Positions 32,758-41,014 of a stretch of 41,014 bases of DNA are shown piece by piece. Position 1 is the first letter of the stretch. Every line of letters begins with the position of its first letter. The notes under the pieces were generated by a model. It had not been told where the DNA came from. It saw only the letters and a program-made list of their open reading frames with translations, and ran no database searches. The stretch is from an uncultured Flavobacteriales bacterium (GTDB taxonomy: Bacteria; Bacteroidota; Bacteroidia; Flavobacteriales_D; CALLUQ01), in the NCBI GenBank assembly GCA_938010565.1, contig CALLUQ010000127.1:1-41014 (forward strand), written 5' to 3'. Made by a program: the position numbers and the translations under genes.

Positions 32758-35184
32758 ATGTTTTCATTTAAACCCTTATTTGTATTCGCCGTTTTTTTCC
32801 TGATAGGAACAAATGGTACTCAGGCCTTTTCAATAGCCGGAAAGGTTACCGACAAGGAAAGCGGCTTAATTGAAATGGGCAATATGCTTATTTTATCTCC
32901 CACAGATGTTGGCTTGTCAACCGAAAATGCATTTGCGAACGAAAGGTTTCGAACGAATGGTACTCATGCGTCTCCGGTGCGTTTAAAAATTACTGCTTCA
33001 GGGTACCAAAACCATTATCAGATCATCACCAATAGCGATAGCTTGGAAGCCGGACCGGTTTTACTTCCGGTAAACGCACCCGATCGGTCGGAGGGCTATA
33101 CAACGAAGCCCGTTTTTGAATCCGGCGCACAACAAATGGTGAAGATCAATGTGGAAGGTTCTGTAACGGGATCCGACCAAAATGCAGCAACAATACTGGC
33201 TAAATTTCCCGGTGTGGCAGTAACGGATCACGATGTGGAAATAACAGGAAAAGGAAAAGCGGTGTTGTACCTTGACGGGAAACGCATCAATCATGAACGC
33301 TTAATCACCATTCCGGCTGGTCAGATCAAGGAAATTCAGATCATTACCCATCCATCCGCAAAGTTTGATGAAGGAAAAGCGGTGGTCAACATTATATCGT
33401 CTGACCATCCGGTTGAAGGGTGGCAGGGGAAGGCAATTGTGAATTACATCCGGGCAAAGCAGCACCCTGCTGAAACGGCAGAACTCGACCTGAATTACTG
33501 CAAAGGAAAATTTTCGATGGATGGCCATTACCACCTTGCCTTGGGGCATGAGTCGCATGAGTCTTCTTTCGCCAGAAAACTAACCCAACCCGATGGTATT
33601 TATGTTTCGCATGCGGATCACAAAGAAAGTAAACACCTGACCAATGAGTCGTCCTATCGTTTTGGCATCAAGTATAAACTGTCCTCTCACACCAATGTTG
33701 CCGTAAAATACAACGGACTTTATCATCTGTTCGGTCTGAATGCCAAATCTTACCACACCGTGGGGCTAAAGGCAGATTCTGCCACTACTCTGAAAGCATT
33801 GAGCGAGAGTCATTTTCTGAAGCGTAGCAATGGTGTTCAACTCGATTTTAATACGGTTTTGGATACGTTGGGATCAAATTTGTCTTTAAGCGGGCAATAT
33901 GCTGCTTTTCACAACAAACAGGAGGGACATATATCCGAAGAAATTACCACACCACATGATGCCGTTGGCAAAACAGAACATTCCAATGACGAATTGGGCA
34001 TAAAGGGTTTGCTTACCTCTCAGTTGGATTACACCAAAAACTTTGCGAACGGAAGCCATTTTGAGGCAGGCCTGAAATATACCCATGCACATCATTCGGG
34101 CGAGATGGCCTTTTTTTCAAAAACACACCAGGCAGAAGAAACGGAAGTGTTTGTCTTCAACCCGTTTTTATCCCATGACTTTGAATATGAAAAAAGTTTA
34201 TCTGCCGGCTATTTGCAGTACAAGGGTTCCGTCAAACAAAAAATGACCTATACACTCGGCCTTAGAGCCGAACATACCGTTGCAAAAAGCGAGAGTAAAA
34301 TACTGGACCGAGCGTGGATGGATACCACCTACACAAAATTTTTTCCGAGCGCTTCTATAAAGGGCAAAATAAATGGAATGGATATGGGCCTTGCCTATTC
34401 CACCCACATTAACCATCCGGAATATCGATCCCTCAACCCTTTTGTGCATTACGATGACTTGCTGACCTCAGTACAAGGGAATCCTGAATTGTTGCCTGAA
34501 GTCACCAATTCTACCGAAGCCTCTTTTGGCTATTTGCAGTACAGTTTAAAATTGGGCTGGAACGTGACCAGTTATGCCCATCGGCTTGGTGTTTTCCCGG
34601 ATAATCCGGAAGGAGGACCGGGTGTGGTTTTAAAAACCATCAATGTTGATCGGGTAAATTCTTATTTTGCCACTTTGGCCCTTCCAATACAGATTGAAAA
34701 AGTGAAATATTGGTCTTCCTATAACAGCATCAGCTATACGATCAATCAGCTGGAAGACTATCGTCCGATGTTTGCATCCGGTAAGGCAAAAGGCTTTTTC
34801 CATTTGTATTCCCACCACAAGTTTCAGGTGAAAAAATGGTTTGACCTGGAAGTGTTTGGCGTGTACGAGGGTCCGCAATCAGATGGAGTTTATAAGCGTT
34901 CGGGCGTTTATTCTGTCAATGGAGGCATTTCGAAAAAAATGGCCAGCAACAACCTGGTCGTTCGCATTACGGCCAATGATATTCTGGAAACGTATCACCC
35001 CAAAGTGGAGTATGTGCTTGGATCTGCAGACGTGACGGAAAGCCATGTGTTGGAAACCAGTTTTTATCGCTTGTCGATCATTTGTCGTTTTGGCAGTAAG
35101 AAACTACAGCAAATTGCCCATAACAGCCACAAGGAAGAACATGGAGGCATGGATGAAGGTTTGCATAGTGCCAAGCACCACTAA
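32758..35184 (+). CDS. TonB-receptor-like outer-membrane beta-barrel with His-rich tail
   Basis: 808 residues. Signal peptide 1-23 (FFLIGTNGTQA). Residues 24-105 are a shortened CarboxypepD_reg-like region; ~120-215 are the plug (ILAKFPGVAV, VLYLDGKRIN, EIQIITHPSAKFDEG); ~220-800 are beta strands of the OMP_b-brl_3 barrel, with alternating aromatic-rich strands. The C-terminus (790-808) is unusually rich in His (HNSHKEEH, HSAKHH). No TonB box is obvious. It likely imports or binds a compound, or is a surface receptor. It follows the three-enzyme cluster by 344 bases with its own promoter, so a link in function (uptake of the product) is possible but unproven. Confidence 0.85.
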   Translation: MFSFKPLFVFAVFFLIGTNGTQAFSIAGKVTDKESGLIEMGNMLILSPTDVGLSTENAFANERFRTNGTHASPVRLKITASGYQNHYQIITNSDSLEAGPVLLPVNAPDRSEGYTTKPVFESGAQQMVKINVEGSVTGSDQNAATILAKFPGVAVTDHDVEITGKGKAVLYLDGKRINHERLITIPAGQIKEIQIITHPSAKFDEGKAVVNIISSDHPVEGWQGKAIVNYIRAKQHPAETAELDLNYCKGKFSMDGHYHLALGHESHESSFARKLTQPDGIYVSHADHKESKHLTNESSYRFGIKYKLSSHTNVAVKYNGLYHLFGLNAKSYHTVGLKADSATTLKALSESHFLKRSNGVQLDFNTVLDTLGSNLSLSGQYAAFHNKQEGHISEEITTPHDAVGKTEHSNDELGIKGLLTSQLDYTKNFANGSHFEAGLKYTHAHHSGEMAFFSKTHQAEETEVFVFNPFLSHDFEYEKSLSAGYLQYKGSVKQKMTYTLGLRAEHTVAKSESKILDRAWMDTTYTKFFPSASIKGKINGMDMGLAYSTHINHPEYRSLNPFVHYDDLLTSVQGNPELLPEVTNSTEASFGYLQYSLKLGWNVTSYAHRLGVFPDNPEGGPGVVLKTINVDRVNSYFATLALPIQIEKVKYWSSYNSISYTINQLEDYRPMFASGKAKGFFHLYSHHKFQVKKWFDLEVFGVYEGPQSDGVYKRSGVYSVNGGISKKMASNNLVVRITANDILETYHPKVEYVLGSADVTESHVLETSFYRLSIICRFGSKKLQQIAHNSHKEEHGGMDEGLHSAKHH

Positions 35185-35301
35185 TCGAAATAATGAGGAT
35201 ATCTGCGTATTTCATAAACAGGTAGCATTGCTTTTTATTTGCTGATCCGCCCGTTTTTGAATACCGCTTGTTACCGTTTGTTGTTGATATTATGAGCGCC
35301 A

Positions 35302-35314
35302 GATATTCGCAGTT
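35302..35314 (+). repeat. 13-bp direct repeat, left copy
   Basis: GATATTCGCAGTT, identical to 36792-36804. The two copies bracket the AT-rich island of three minus-strand ORFs, as an integration scar or attachment-site duplication would. The length is short enough that chance cannot be excluded. Confidence 0.35.
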
Positions 35315-35383
35315 AAAATATTTTGAATCCGGGAATGAAAATATTGGGAGGACTTTATTTTGTAACAACTTCTATTCATTTTT

Positions 35384-35701
35384 TCATGTACTTAAAGTAA
35401 GATCATAACGGTATTCCACCTTCTTTACCTTCGCCATAAACCAGGGATCAAAGCGGATGAGTTCGGGGCCCACTAGGTTCCACTTATATCTATCATCTGA
35501 TTTTAATAAGTCCAATTCCTTCGCCATAACATTTGCGGTTTGCTTAAACTTGTAAACACTCTTTTTGAGATGCCTGAGAATATCCAAGATAACCTTGTTT
35601 CGTGGGGATAGCTCCTTCATTCTGGGGCGTATAAACTCAATTAGATTTTTGATTTTCTCATCGGCAAGATGATTTGCACGATTAGATTCTATTTGGATCA
35701 T
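35384..35701 (-). CDS. Hypothetical protein
   Basis: 105 residues from ATG 35701. Helical, basic, without Cys; the N-terminal half (residues ~13-55) has the heptad look of a coiled coil and the end is YRYDLTLST. No family recognised. Upstream (35702-35834) is a short AT-rich gap. Codon use looks AT-rich compared with the neighbours, so this probably belongs to the transferred island. Confidence 0.45.
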   Translation of the reverse strand: MIQIESNRANHLADEKIKNLIEFIRPRMKELSPRNKVILDILRHLKKSVYKFKQTANVMAKELDLLKSDDRYKWNLVGPELIRFDPWFMAKVKKVEYRYDLTLST

Positions 35702-35834
35702 AACCTCCAGGGCGCGAACAGAAAAACTCCAACCTTTTTTGCCTACCTAAGAGACTTCAAAACAAGTAGAGCGTATTCAAAATAAAAGCCAAGCTATTGA
35801 TTCTGATCTCCTTACTGTCAAGTTTTATTAATTG

Positions 35835-36368
35835 TTATTCAGAGAGGCTTTTAACCTCTAAAGTTCCCATCCGCTCAAAATTTAAAAGATTATCATTCCT
35901 GTTAAATTGAGAGGTCTCAACGGTGTTTCCATCTGATATTGGAGTTGAAAGAATATAATCATTATCAAACAGAACCTTTACTCCGAACGGCTCAGGATTA
36001 TTCTCTAACCCAACAAATTCAATAGATTGTACTTTAGAAGCAATTATATTGCTGAACTCCTGAACATCTGTCACTTCATAATATTCCGTCTCTAAATCAC
36101 TTTCACATTCTGACTTCATCCAAGCATTCATTCTGGATGGAAAAGATGACCAAGAATATACTTTTGTGGGCATCCCTTCAAAACGGAGACAAGGAGTCCA
36201 CATGTCATTTTTATCAGTGGTGATAACACATAAACGGTCTGGATTTTGTGTGAAAACAAACCCAAAAGATATGTCAATATCGAATTCTTTTTCTTCGCCT
36301 AATGGAGGCCAGACAACAAGAAACAACTTCTTTACCTCCTGATTTCTTAACGCTTTAAATTTCTCCAT
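35835..36368 (-). CDS. Probable immunity protein of a toxin-immunity pair
   Basis: 177 residues, two bases after the toxin-tail-like ORF. Soluble, acidic, with no signal peptide. It is rich in aromatic and beta-strand segments, and the final part (FGVKVLFDNDYILSTPISD) contains a conserved-looking 'SDGNTVE' patch often seen in single-domain immunity-type proteins of Bacteroidota. The family is not one I can name. Its position directly after a short C-terminal toxin fragment is the main evidence for the immunity role. Confidence 0.5.
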   Translation of the reverse strand: MEKFKALRNQEVKKLFLVVWPPLGEEKEFDIDISFGFVFTQNPDRLCVITTDKNDMWTPCLRFEGMPTKVYSWSSFPSRMNAWMKSECESDLETEYYEVTDVQEFSNIIASKVQSIEFVGLENNPEPFGVKVLFDNDYILSTPISDGNTVETSQFNRNDNLLNFERMGTLEVKSLSE

Positions 36369-36370
36369 AA

Positions 36371-36580
36371 TTAATGCAGAGGCTTTGCAAGTTGATACCA
36401 GTTGTTTGATGTTTTATTAATGACCGTAATGAAAGTTCCATCGGCTTGAGTAACCAACATCTTACCATTACTAATACGCATAATTGCATTTGAATGCTGA
36501 TGCCACTGACCGACACGTGTCAAAGCTGGATTTGCATTATTTAAAAGTTGATTTGCAGCTTCTCTTAATTGCAGAAACAT
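36371..36580 (-). pseudogene. Orphan toxin C-terminal domain (possible remnant)
   Basis: 69 residues from ATG 36580 (frame open to a GTG at 36676, but the added 32 residues are not protein-like). It reads FLQLREAANQLL ... GQWHQHSNAIMRIS ... GTFITVINKTSNNW and ends at the start of the immunity gene. The His pair in WHQHS and the strand pattern resemble the tail of a polymorphic toxin. No delivery domain or linker is upstream, so this is a cut-off module, either inactive or a donor cassette for recombination with a full-length toxin. Toxin class is not certain. Confidence 0.4.
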
Positions 36581-36676
36581 CTTTTGGGTTTGTTGTGCAG
36601 GAAAAAGGGGGTAGGTTTTGGGGTGAAATAGGAAAATCCTTTGTTTACGAGAGATAGGGCACCTCCTATTGCTCAC

Positions 36677-36975
36677 TTTTTAGTCTTGTCGGTTAGTAGT
36701 AATTAAAAATTAGGTGTTTTAACAGAATATATCAAAATCATTTGAAAATATGCTAAGGTGAAGGCCATCATTTAAATGCTTTTGCCCTGCGGATATTCGC
36801 AGTTGTTTTGTTTTCGTAACCGGACATTTCTCCGCGTAAAATGGTTTGCTCTTTTTCCATGCATGCACTCAAAAAGCTTTTTGAACCTGAAAAGAATGGC
36901 CCGGAATGCCCATCATCATAACCTTCCCGCGGATCAGAAATTGACGCTCCGGTTACCGTATCATTGAGCTGGCCG
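36677..36975. other. Intergenic region with right copy of the direct repeat
   Basis: About 300 bases without a convincing gene. It contains GATATTCGCAGTT at 36792-36804. A minus-strand frame (36768-37043) overlaps the end of nadD and is not clearly real. Confidence 0.4.
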
Positions 36976-37590
36976 CTACTTCTTGTAAAAATGCATCTCG
37001 GTGATGTACTTATAAACGGGCTCAGTAAGCAAATAACGCACATCTTTTTTATCGGCTATGGCTTTGCGGATAAAACTCGCCGATACTTTCATAACCGGGG
37101 CATCGCAAATGGTAATCTTCCGGTGATCCGGATACAACTGCTCTTTCTCTGGCCCGATTTCCGTAAGCTCTGCGAGTTCGCTTTGGGTCAGTGGCCGGGG
37201 ATAAACATAAATAGCGTGGTTTTTTAAGATCTCTTCATGATTTTTCCATTTGTACAAGGTGCGCAGGTTATCTTCGCCCATAATGAGTGCAAACGTGTAA
37301 TCCGGGTAACGTTCGCGAAAATGTGCCAGAGTATGGATGGTATAGGAAGGTTTGGGTAGGTCGAATTCGATTTTACTGACGCGTAGTTTGAGGTTGTCTT
37401 CGATGGCAACACGTACCAAAGCCAAGCGGTGGTAATCGGCCAGCAAAGAATTTTTCTGCTTGAGCGGATTTTGGGGGCTAACTACCAGCCAGACCTGATC
37501 CAGATCCGTATAACCGGCCATGTAATTGGCAATTACCAGATGGCCTACATGTATGGGGTTAAATGTGCCGAAATAAAGACCAATTTTCAT
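36976..37590 (-). CDS. nadD: Nicotinate-nucleotide adenylyltransferase
   Basis: 204 residues. It joins nicotinate mononucleotide and ATP in NAD synthesis. Signature: GTFNPIHVGH (8-17), the adenylyltransferase HxGH loop, and the C-terminal SASFIRK, the ISSTxIR-type nucleotide-binding motif. Length is normal. The start at 37590 gives MKIGLYFGTF, the usual N-terminus. It follows gmk by 10 bases, in a minus-strand housekeeping operon with yicC. Confidence 0.95.
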   Translation of the reverse strand: MKIGLYFGTFNPIHVGHLVIANYMAGYTDLDQVWLVVSPQNPLKQKNSLLADYHRLALVRVAIEDNLKLRVSKIEFDLPKPSYTIHTLAHFRERYPDYTFALIMGEDNLRTLYKWKNHEEILKNHAIYVYPRPLTQSELAELTEIGPEKEQLYPDHRKITICDAPVMKVSASFIRKAIADKKDVRYLLTEPVYKYITEMHFYKK

Positions 37591-37600
37591 AACCCTGTGC

Positions 37601-38170
37601 TTATGCCTGCCTGATGAAACGACTGACGACCTCCAATGCTTCTTTTTTCGCCAAATAGAGGTCGTCGTTCACAATAATGGCATCAAAATCGTTGGAATAG
37701 TTCATCTCCTTGTGTGCTTTTCCGATTCTTCGTGCAATGCTTTCGGGCGTTTCGGTAGCCCGGCTTTGCAACCGGCTTTCGAGGTGGGCAATGGTGGGTG
37801 CTTTCACAAAAACCGCCAGAGCATGCGCACCAAATTTCTTTTTTAAATTGAGTCCACCCACTACATCCACATCAAAAATAACGTGCTTCCCCTTTTCCCA
37901 TATTCGGGTAATTTCGGATTTTAAGGTTCCGTAAAGGTGGTTGGTATACACTTCTTCCCATTCGATGAATTCGTTGGCTTCTATTTTTTTGCGGAATTCA
38001 GGTACGGTAAAAAAGTAATAATCTTTACCGGGTGTTTCTTTGGGTCTTCTTTCCCGGCTGCAAGCCGAAACGGAGAATTCCAGCGATAAATCTTGCTTCA
38101 ACAAGTGTTTTACCAAGGTGGTTTTACCGGCACCGGAAGGCGCGGAGAATATAACGCATTTTCCTTGCAT
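37601..38170 (-). CDS. gmk: Guanylate kinase
   Basis: 189 residues from ATG 38170 (the in-frame TTG at 38173 is one codon upstream). It phosphorylates GMP to GDP. Walker A APSGAGKTT (10-18), SACSRERRPKE and GKDYYFF motifs of the GMP-binding region, and IVNDDL near the end. The start overlaps the yicC stop by one base (TGATG), so the two are coupled. Confidence 0.96.
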   Translation of the reverse strand: MQGKCVIFSAPSGAGKTTLVKHLLKQDLSLEFSVSACSRERRPKETPGKDYYFFTVPEFRKKIEANEFIEWEEVYTNHLYGTLKSEITRIWEKGKHVIFDVDVVGGLNLKKKFGAHALAVFVKAPTIAHLESRLQSRATETPESIARRIGKAHKEMNYSNDFDAIIVNDDLYLAKKEALEVVSRFIRQA

Positions 38171-39048
38171 CAAAGTACGTTGAGCGCTTGTTCCTTTATT
38201 TTTTCGAGTTCATCTTTCATTTGCACCACCAATTTTTGGATATCGGCGTTGTTGGCTTTGGAGCCAATAGTGTTGATCTCACGACCTATTTCCTGAGAGA
38301 TGAAACCCAGTTTCTTTCCTTGTGAATCGGGTTCGGCTAACGTTTGAAGAAACAAATTGCAATGGCTCTTCAAACGCACTTTTTCTTCGTTGATATCCAG
38401 TTTCTCCAGATAATAGATCAATTCCTGTTCAAAGCGGTTTTCATCAAAACGATCATCGAGGCCCAATTCTTCCATGTTGCTTCGGATGCGCTCACGCACA
38501 TTGGCAATACGAACTTTTTCAAACGGAGTAATCGCTTCCAGCAAATTGGAAATGTTGTTGATCCGGCTGAGAATATCGACCTCCAAAGCTTTTCCTTCAT
38601 CGTTTCGGAAACCCACAAAAGCCTGAATGGCTTCCCCGATGAGGCCGGTGATATGTTTCCATTCACCCGGATCAACTTCCGGCTTTTCGATATGCAATAT
38701 TTCGGGCATCTTCAGAATTACCGATAACATGTCCGTGGGGCGATCGGCCTCTTCAAATTGTGCGGTCAGCATTTTAAGGCTCTGGTAGTAGTGGGTAGCC
38801 AAAGCCATGTTCAGCCGGTGGTTTTTATCCCCTGCGGCAGCATCAAAGTACAATGATATATCTATTTTACCACGTTTCAGTTCTTTGGCAATGTGGTTTC
38901 GGAGTTCCACTTCCTTTTCTCTGTACAGGCTGGGAAGTCTGACACTCAGGTCCAGTTGCCGGGAGTTGAGCGATCTTATCTCAACGGAAAACTTTTTATT
39001 ATTGATCTCGCGCGTTGCTTTTCCAAAGCCCGTCATTGATTGAATCAT
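38170..39048 (-). CDS. yicC: YicC/YloC-family endoribonuclease
   Basis: 292 residues, typical length. The family N-terminus MIQSMTGFGKA is present; the C-terminal DUF1732 part includes SQEIGREINTIGSKAN (265-281). In E. coli YicC is an RNase that acts on small RNAs; role here is by family. First gene of the yicC-gmk-nadD operon. Confidence 0.93.
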   Translation of the reverse strand: MIQSMTGFGKATREINNKKFSVEIRSLNSRQLDLSVRLPSLYREKEVELRNHIAKELKRGKIDISLYFDAAAGDKNHRLNMALATHYYQSLKMLTAQFEEADRPTDMLSVILKMPEILHIEKPEVDPGEWKHITGLIGEAIQAFVGFRNDEGKALEVDILSRINNISNLLEAITPFEKVRIANVRERIRSNMEELGLDDRFDENRFEQELIYYLEKLDINEEKVRLKSHCNLFLQTLAEPDSQGKKLGFISQEIGREINTIGSKANNADIQKLVVQMKDELEKIKEQALNVL

Positions 39049-39096
39049 ATCGGAAAAAATTACAGCAAGGGCAAAAGTAACCCTTTTTTCGAAGGA

Positions 39097-40023
39097 TTAG
39101 CCAGAAGCCTTTTCAGAAGCGGGTAAAGGTCGGCTCACCAGAAATACTCCTGTGAAGATCATCATGGTAAATAGTCCTTTTTGCCAAGTAATGGTTGCTA
39201 CATAATCCGGTTGGTCGCTTGTGGCCCATAAACTGAATAACCAGGCGAAAAAGGTCGTTGCCAGCGGTTGCAAATAAATATAAGCACTCAAAACCGATGG
39301 ATTTACATGTTTCAGGGCAAAAATATTCAACAGGTAGGCCATAAAGGTGGTACAAATGACCACATAGCCGATGCTGAGGTACATTTCAACAGGCATGCTT
39401 CCCCATTCTATTTTGGATACATCGGAAATGGCCAAAGGGCTGATCGCTACAAAAATACTTCCGAAAAGAAATACCCTGGAAATCACCGTAATGGGCTTGT
39501 ACTTTGCCATCAGTGGTTTTACAATAACCAGATAGATTGCATAGGAAAAGGCATTGATCAAGATGAACAAATCACCCAAAACACTGGTGGTTTTATCGGT
39601 TCCGTCGTTGCTTAAAATGATGCAGATGGCTCCTGCTCCTCCAATGGCAATGCCCAATACTTTTAGCAAAGTGATGCGCTCTTTGATCAGGAGGGCGCCC
39701 AAAACCAGTACCATAATAGGGTTGAAAGTCATGATGATGGCCGCGTTGATCGGCGAGGTCAGGTTCAGGCCTTCAAAAAACAGCAACTGGTTGAGGCAAA
39801 TGCCAAATAAGCCACACAACATCAGGCGTAACTCATCTTTGCGTTCCACCTTTTCTTTCACAAAAAATTTAATGATCCCGAAAAGAAAAACGGCCCCGGT
39901 TACCCGCAACATCACAAAACCGGATGCATCCACATGATCCGGCATTACCCCTTTGGCAATGATGTAATTTGCACCGTAGATCAGGTTTACGGTGAACAGC
40001 GCTATGTGTGCTTTCCAAAGCAT
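39097..40023 (-). CDS. EamA-family (DMT) transporter
   Basis: 308 residues from ATG 40023 (the open frame begins at an upstream TTG). Ten membrane segments in two EamA repeats of about 140 residues; the first repeat carries NLIYGANYIIAKG and the family 'P-I-N-A-A-I-I-M' turn (SPINAAIIM), the second ISRVFLFGS and LQPLATTFFAW. It would export or import small metabolites such as amino acids; substrate unknown. It lies 48 bases upstream of yicC on the same strand. Confidence 0.9.
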   Translation of the reverse strand: MLWKAHIALFTVNLIYGANYIIAKGVMPDHVDASGFVMLRVTGAVFLFGIIKFFVKEKVERKDELRLMLCGLFGICLNQLLFFEGLNLTSPINAAIIMTFNPIMVLVLGALLIKERITLLKVLGIAIGGAGAICIILSNDGTDKTTSVLGDLFILINAFSYAIYLVIVKPLMAKYKPITVISRVFLFGSIFVAISPLAISDVSKIEWGSMPVEMYLSIGYVVICTTFMAYLLNIFALKHVNPSVLSAYIYLQPLATTFFAWLFSLWATSDQPDYVATITWQKGLFTMMIFTGVFLVSRPLPASEKASG

Positions 40024-40074
40024 TTTCGGCAACGCAAAGTAGGCAATAAATGCATGTAAAAACGGAAATATGAT

Positions 40075-40096
40075 CCGGCATTTACCAAAATGCCGG
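40075..40096. terminator. Hairpin between arsC-like gene and EamA gene
   Basis: CCGGCATTT (40075-40083), loop ACCA, AAATGCCGG (40088-40096). A strong 9-bp stem just past the arsC-like stop on the minus strand. The T run after it is better in the plus direction, so it may act in either direction or as an RNA stability element. Confidence 0.4.
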
Positions 40097-40100
40097 TGTT

Positions 40101-40457
40101 TTATTCTTCGGATGCAGTGCGTACGGCGGCTACATTTTTTTTGGAATTTCCTACAAAAAACCGGTTTCCTATCCGAATAACCGGGCGCTTCAGGAACGTA
40201 TATTCTTCCAGGATCAACTGTTTGTAGTCGTGTTCATCGAGTTGGCGCTCATGGAGGCCCATGGCACGGTATTTCATCGCCTTACGGCTGAACAGTGCCT
40301 CATAAGACCCAACGGCATCCGCCATTTCACGTACCTGCTCTTCGGTTATTTTTTCGGTTTTGATGTCTTGAAAAACAAACCCTTTTTCCTGCAAGCCTAA
40401 TTCTTTGATGATGCGTTGACAAGTACTGCAGGTTCCGAGATGATATACTTTATTCAT
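40101..40457 (-). CDS. ArsC/Spx-family thioredoxin-fold protein
   Basis: 118 residues from ATG 40457; the longer frame from 40517 adds a non-conserved start. The CSTC motif (C10, C13) sits in the ArsC/Spx position, and RPVIRIGNRFFVG (95-107) is the cis-Pro strand end. Related proteins are arsenate reductases (with a single Cys pair) or the Spx regulator. The CxxC and the absence of an arsenic operon around it favour a general redox or Spx-like role; not decided. Confidence 0.82.
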   Translation of the reverse strand: MNKVYHLGTCSTCQRIIKELGLQEKGFVFQDIKTEKITEEQVREMADAVGSYEALFSRKAMKYRAMGLHERQLDEHDYKQLILEEYTFLKRPVIRIGNRFFVGNSKKNVAAVRTASEE

Positions 40458-40536
40458 GTTATTTATGATCTGGTGGTGATTGCGGTAAGCAACAAAAATG
40501 CTTTCCAAAAGTAACAAAATGCTCGTTTACACGCAT

Positions 40537-41014
40537 TCATCCAAAAAGCAATTCAGCCACCCAAAAAGCAAAAGCCAAAGGCAAGACCAAAGCCAGCACC
40601 TGTTGCCACGCCCGGATGCCAAAAGCCATTTGAACCCCGGCCAGCCGGGTACTGATGAGCAAAGCCAAACTACAGGCAAAAAAACCGGTCAGCCATAAAA
40701 AAGGACCATGCCATAAATGGGAAAACTTCCAGCTTCCATTCCAAAGCAAAGGCAATGTATCCCGGATAACATACAAAAAAAGAGCTACCGGAAAAGCAGC
40801 CATCATTTGTATCATCCACCAACCTGACCGCATTCCTCCGTAAAATAAAACAAAGGCACACCCGACCATCAGAAAAGGCAAACCGCCCATCCACCAAAAA
40901 TTTGAAATGCCAATGAATTCCCATCCGTAAATTCCCGATGCCAAATACATGCCGTACCATATCACAAGAAGTAAAAAATGGAGGCCGGTTCTTTTTTTCG
41001 AAGGCAAGGTTTCC
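40537..41014 (-). CDS. Membrane protein, 5' end outside window
   Basis: At least 156 residues, with about five membrane segments and many Trp (WYGMYLASG, NFWWMGGLPFL, GGMRSGWWM). The frame stays open to the right edge; the TTG at 41007 is the only internal start near it, so the true start is probably beyond base 41014. No family recognised. Confidence 0.6.
   Translation of the reverse strand, partial: ETLPSKKRTGLHFLLLVIWYGMYLASGIYGWEFIGISNFWWMGGLPFLMVGCAFVLFYGGMRSGWWMIQMMAAFPVALFLYVIRDTLPLLWNGSWKFSHLWHGPFLWLTGFFACSLALLISTRLAGVQMAFGIRAWQQVLALVLPLAFAFWVAELLFG

Noticed and set aside
36768-37043. Minus-strand ORF of 91 residues overlapping the end of nadD
   Set aside because: Overlaps nadD in another frame, has no recognised motif and no credible start; possibly a chance frame.

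Overview
The window reads as a chromosomal piece of a Bacteroidota bacterium (Flavobacteriia/Cytophagia-like). The evidence is a giant SprB-repeat surface protein, an outer-membrane barrel of the Bacteroidota OMP_b-brl_3 type, SpoIIE phosphatases of the Bacteroidota 'DSINYARRIQ' type, several TAnnTTTG promoter elements and few Shine-Dalgarno sites. Genus cannot be fixed from this sequence. I saw no rRNA, tRNA, CRISPR array or insertion sequence.

Region 1 (1-12656, minus strand). One enormous reading frame starts at 12227 and leaves the window on the left: 4075 visible codons with a signal peptide, about 470 residues of N-terminal secreted domains, then about 45 tandem SprB-like repeats of about 79 residues (one slot is a PKD domain). 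A small secreted protein gene lies 15 bases upstream in the same transcript. Region 12657-13389 is non-coding.

Region 2 (13390-26499, plus strand). A CPBP-type membrane protease is followed by cheR-cheB, and then by what looks like one 10.6 kb operon: a CheR-like protein with broken SAM motifs, a two-TM/GAF protein, a sensor PP2C phosphatase (TM-GAF-PAS-PAS-SpoIIE), a SiaB-type kinase, two SiaC-type (DUF1987) substrates, an ABCG-type transporter with TerB-like N-terminal segments, a lipoprotein and a secreted protein. This is a SiaA/SiaB/SiaC-like phospho-switch joined to methylation enzymes and an ABC transporter; it is the best candidate for an undescribed signalling system here.

Region 3 (26614-29600, plus). 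A multi-pass membrane protein and a Prc/CtpA tail-specific protease.

Region 4 (29959-35184, plus). Three overlapping genes encode a haem-oxygenase-like diiron oxidase, a SAM methyltransferase and a TauD-like 2-oxoglutarate dioxygenase: a compact, probably uncharacterised, small-molecule pathway. Downstream is a TonB-receptor-like outer-membrane barrel with a His-rich tail.

Region 5 (35300-36804, minus). An AT-rich island with a hypothetical gene, a probable immunity protein and a short toxin-tail-like ORF, bracketed by a 13-bp direct repeat.

Region 6 (36976-41014, minus). Housekeeping: nadD, gmk, yicC, an EamA transporter, an ArsC/Spx-family protein and a partial membrane protein.
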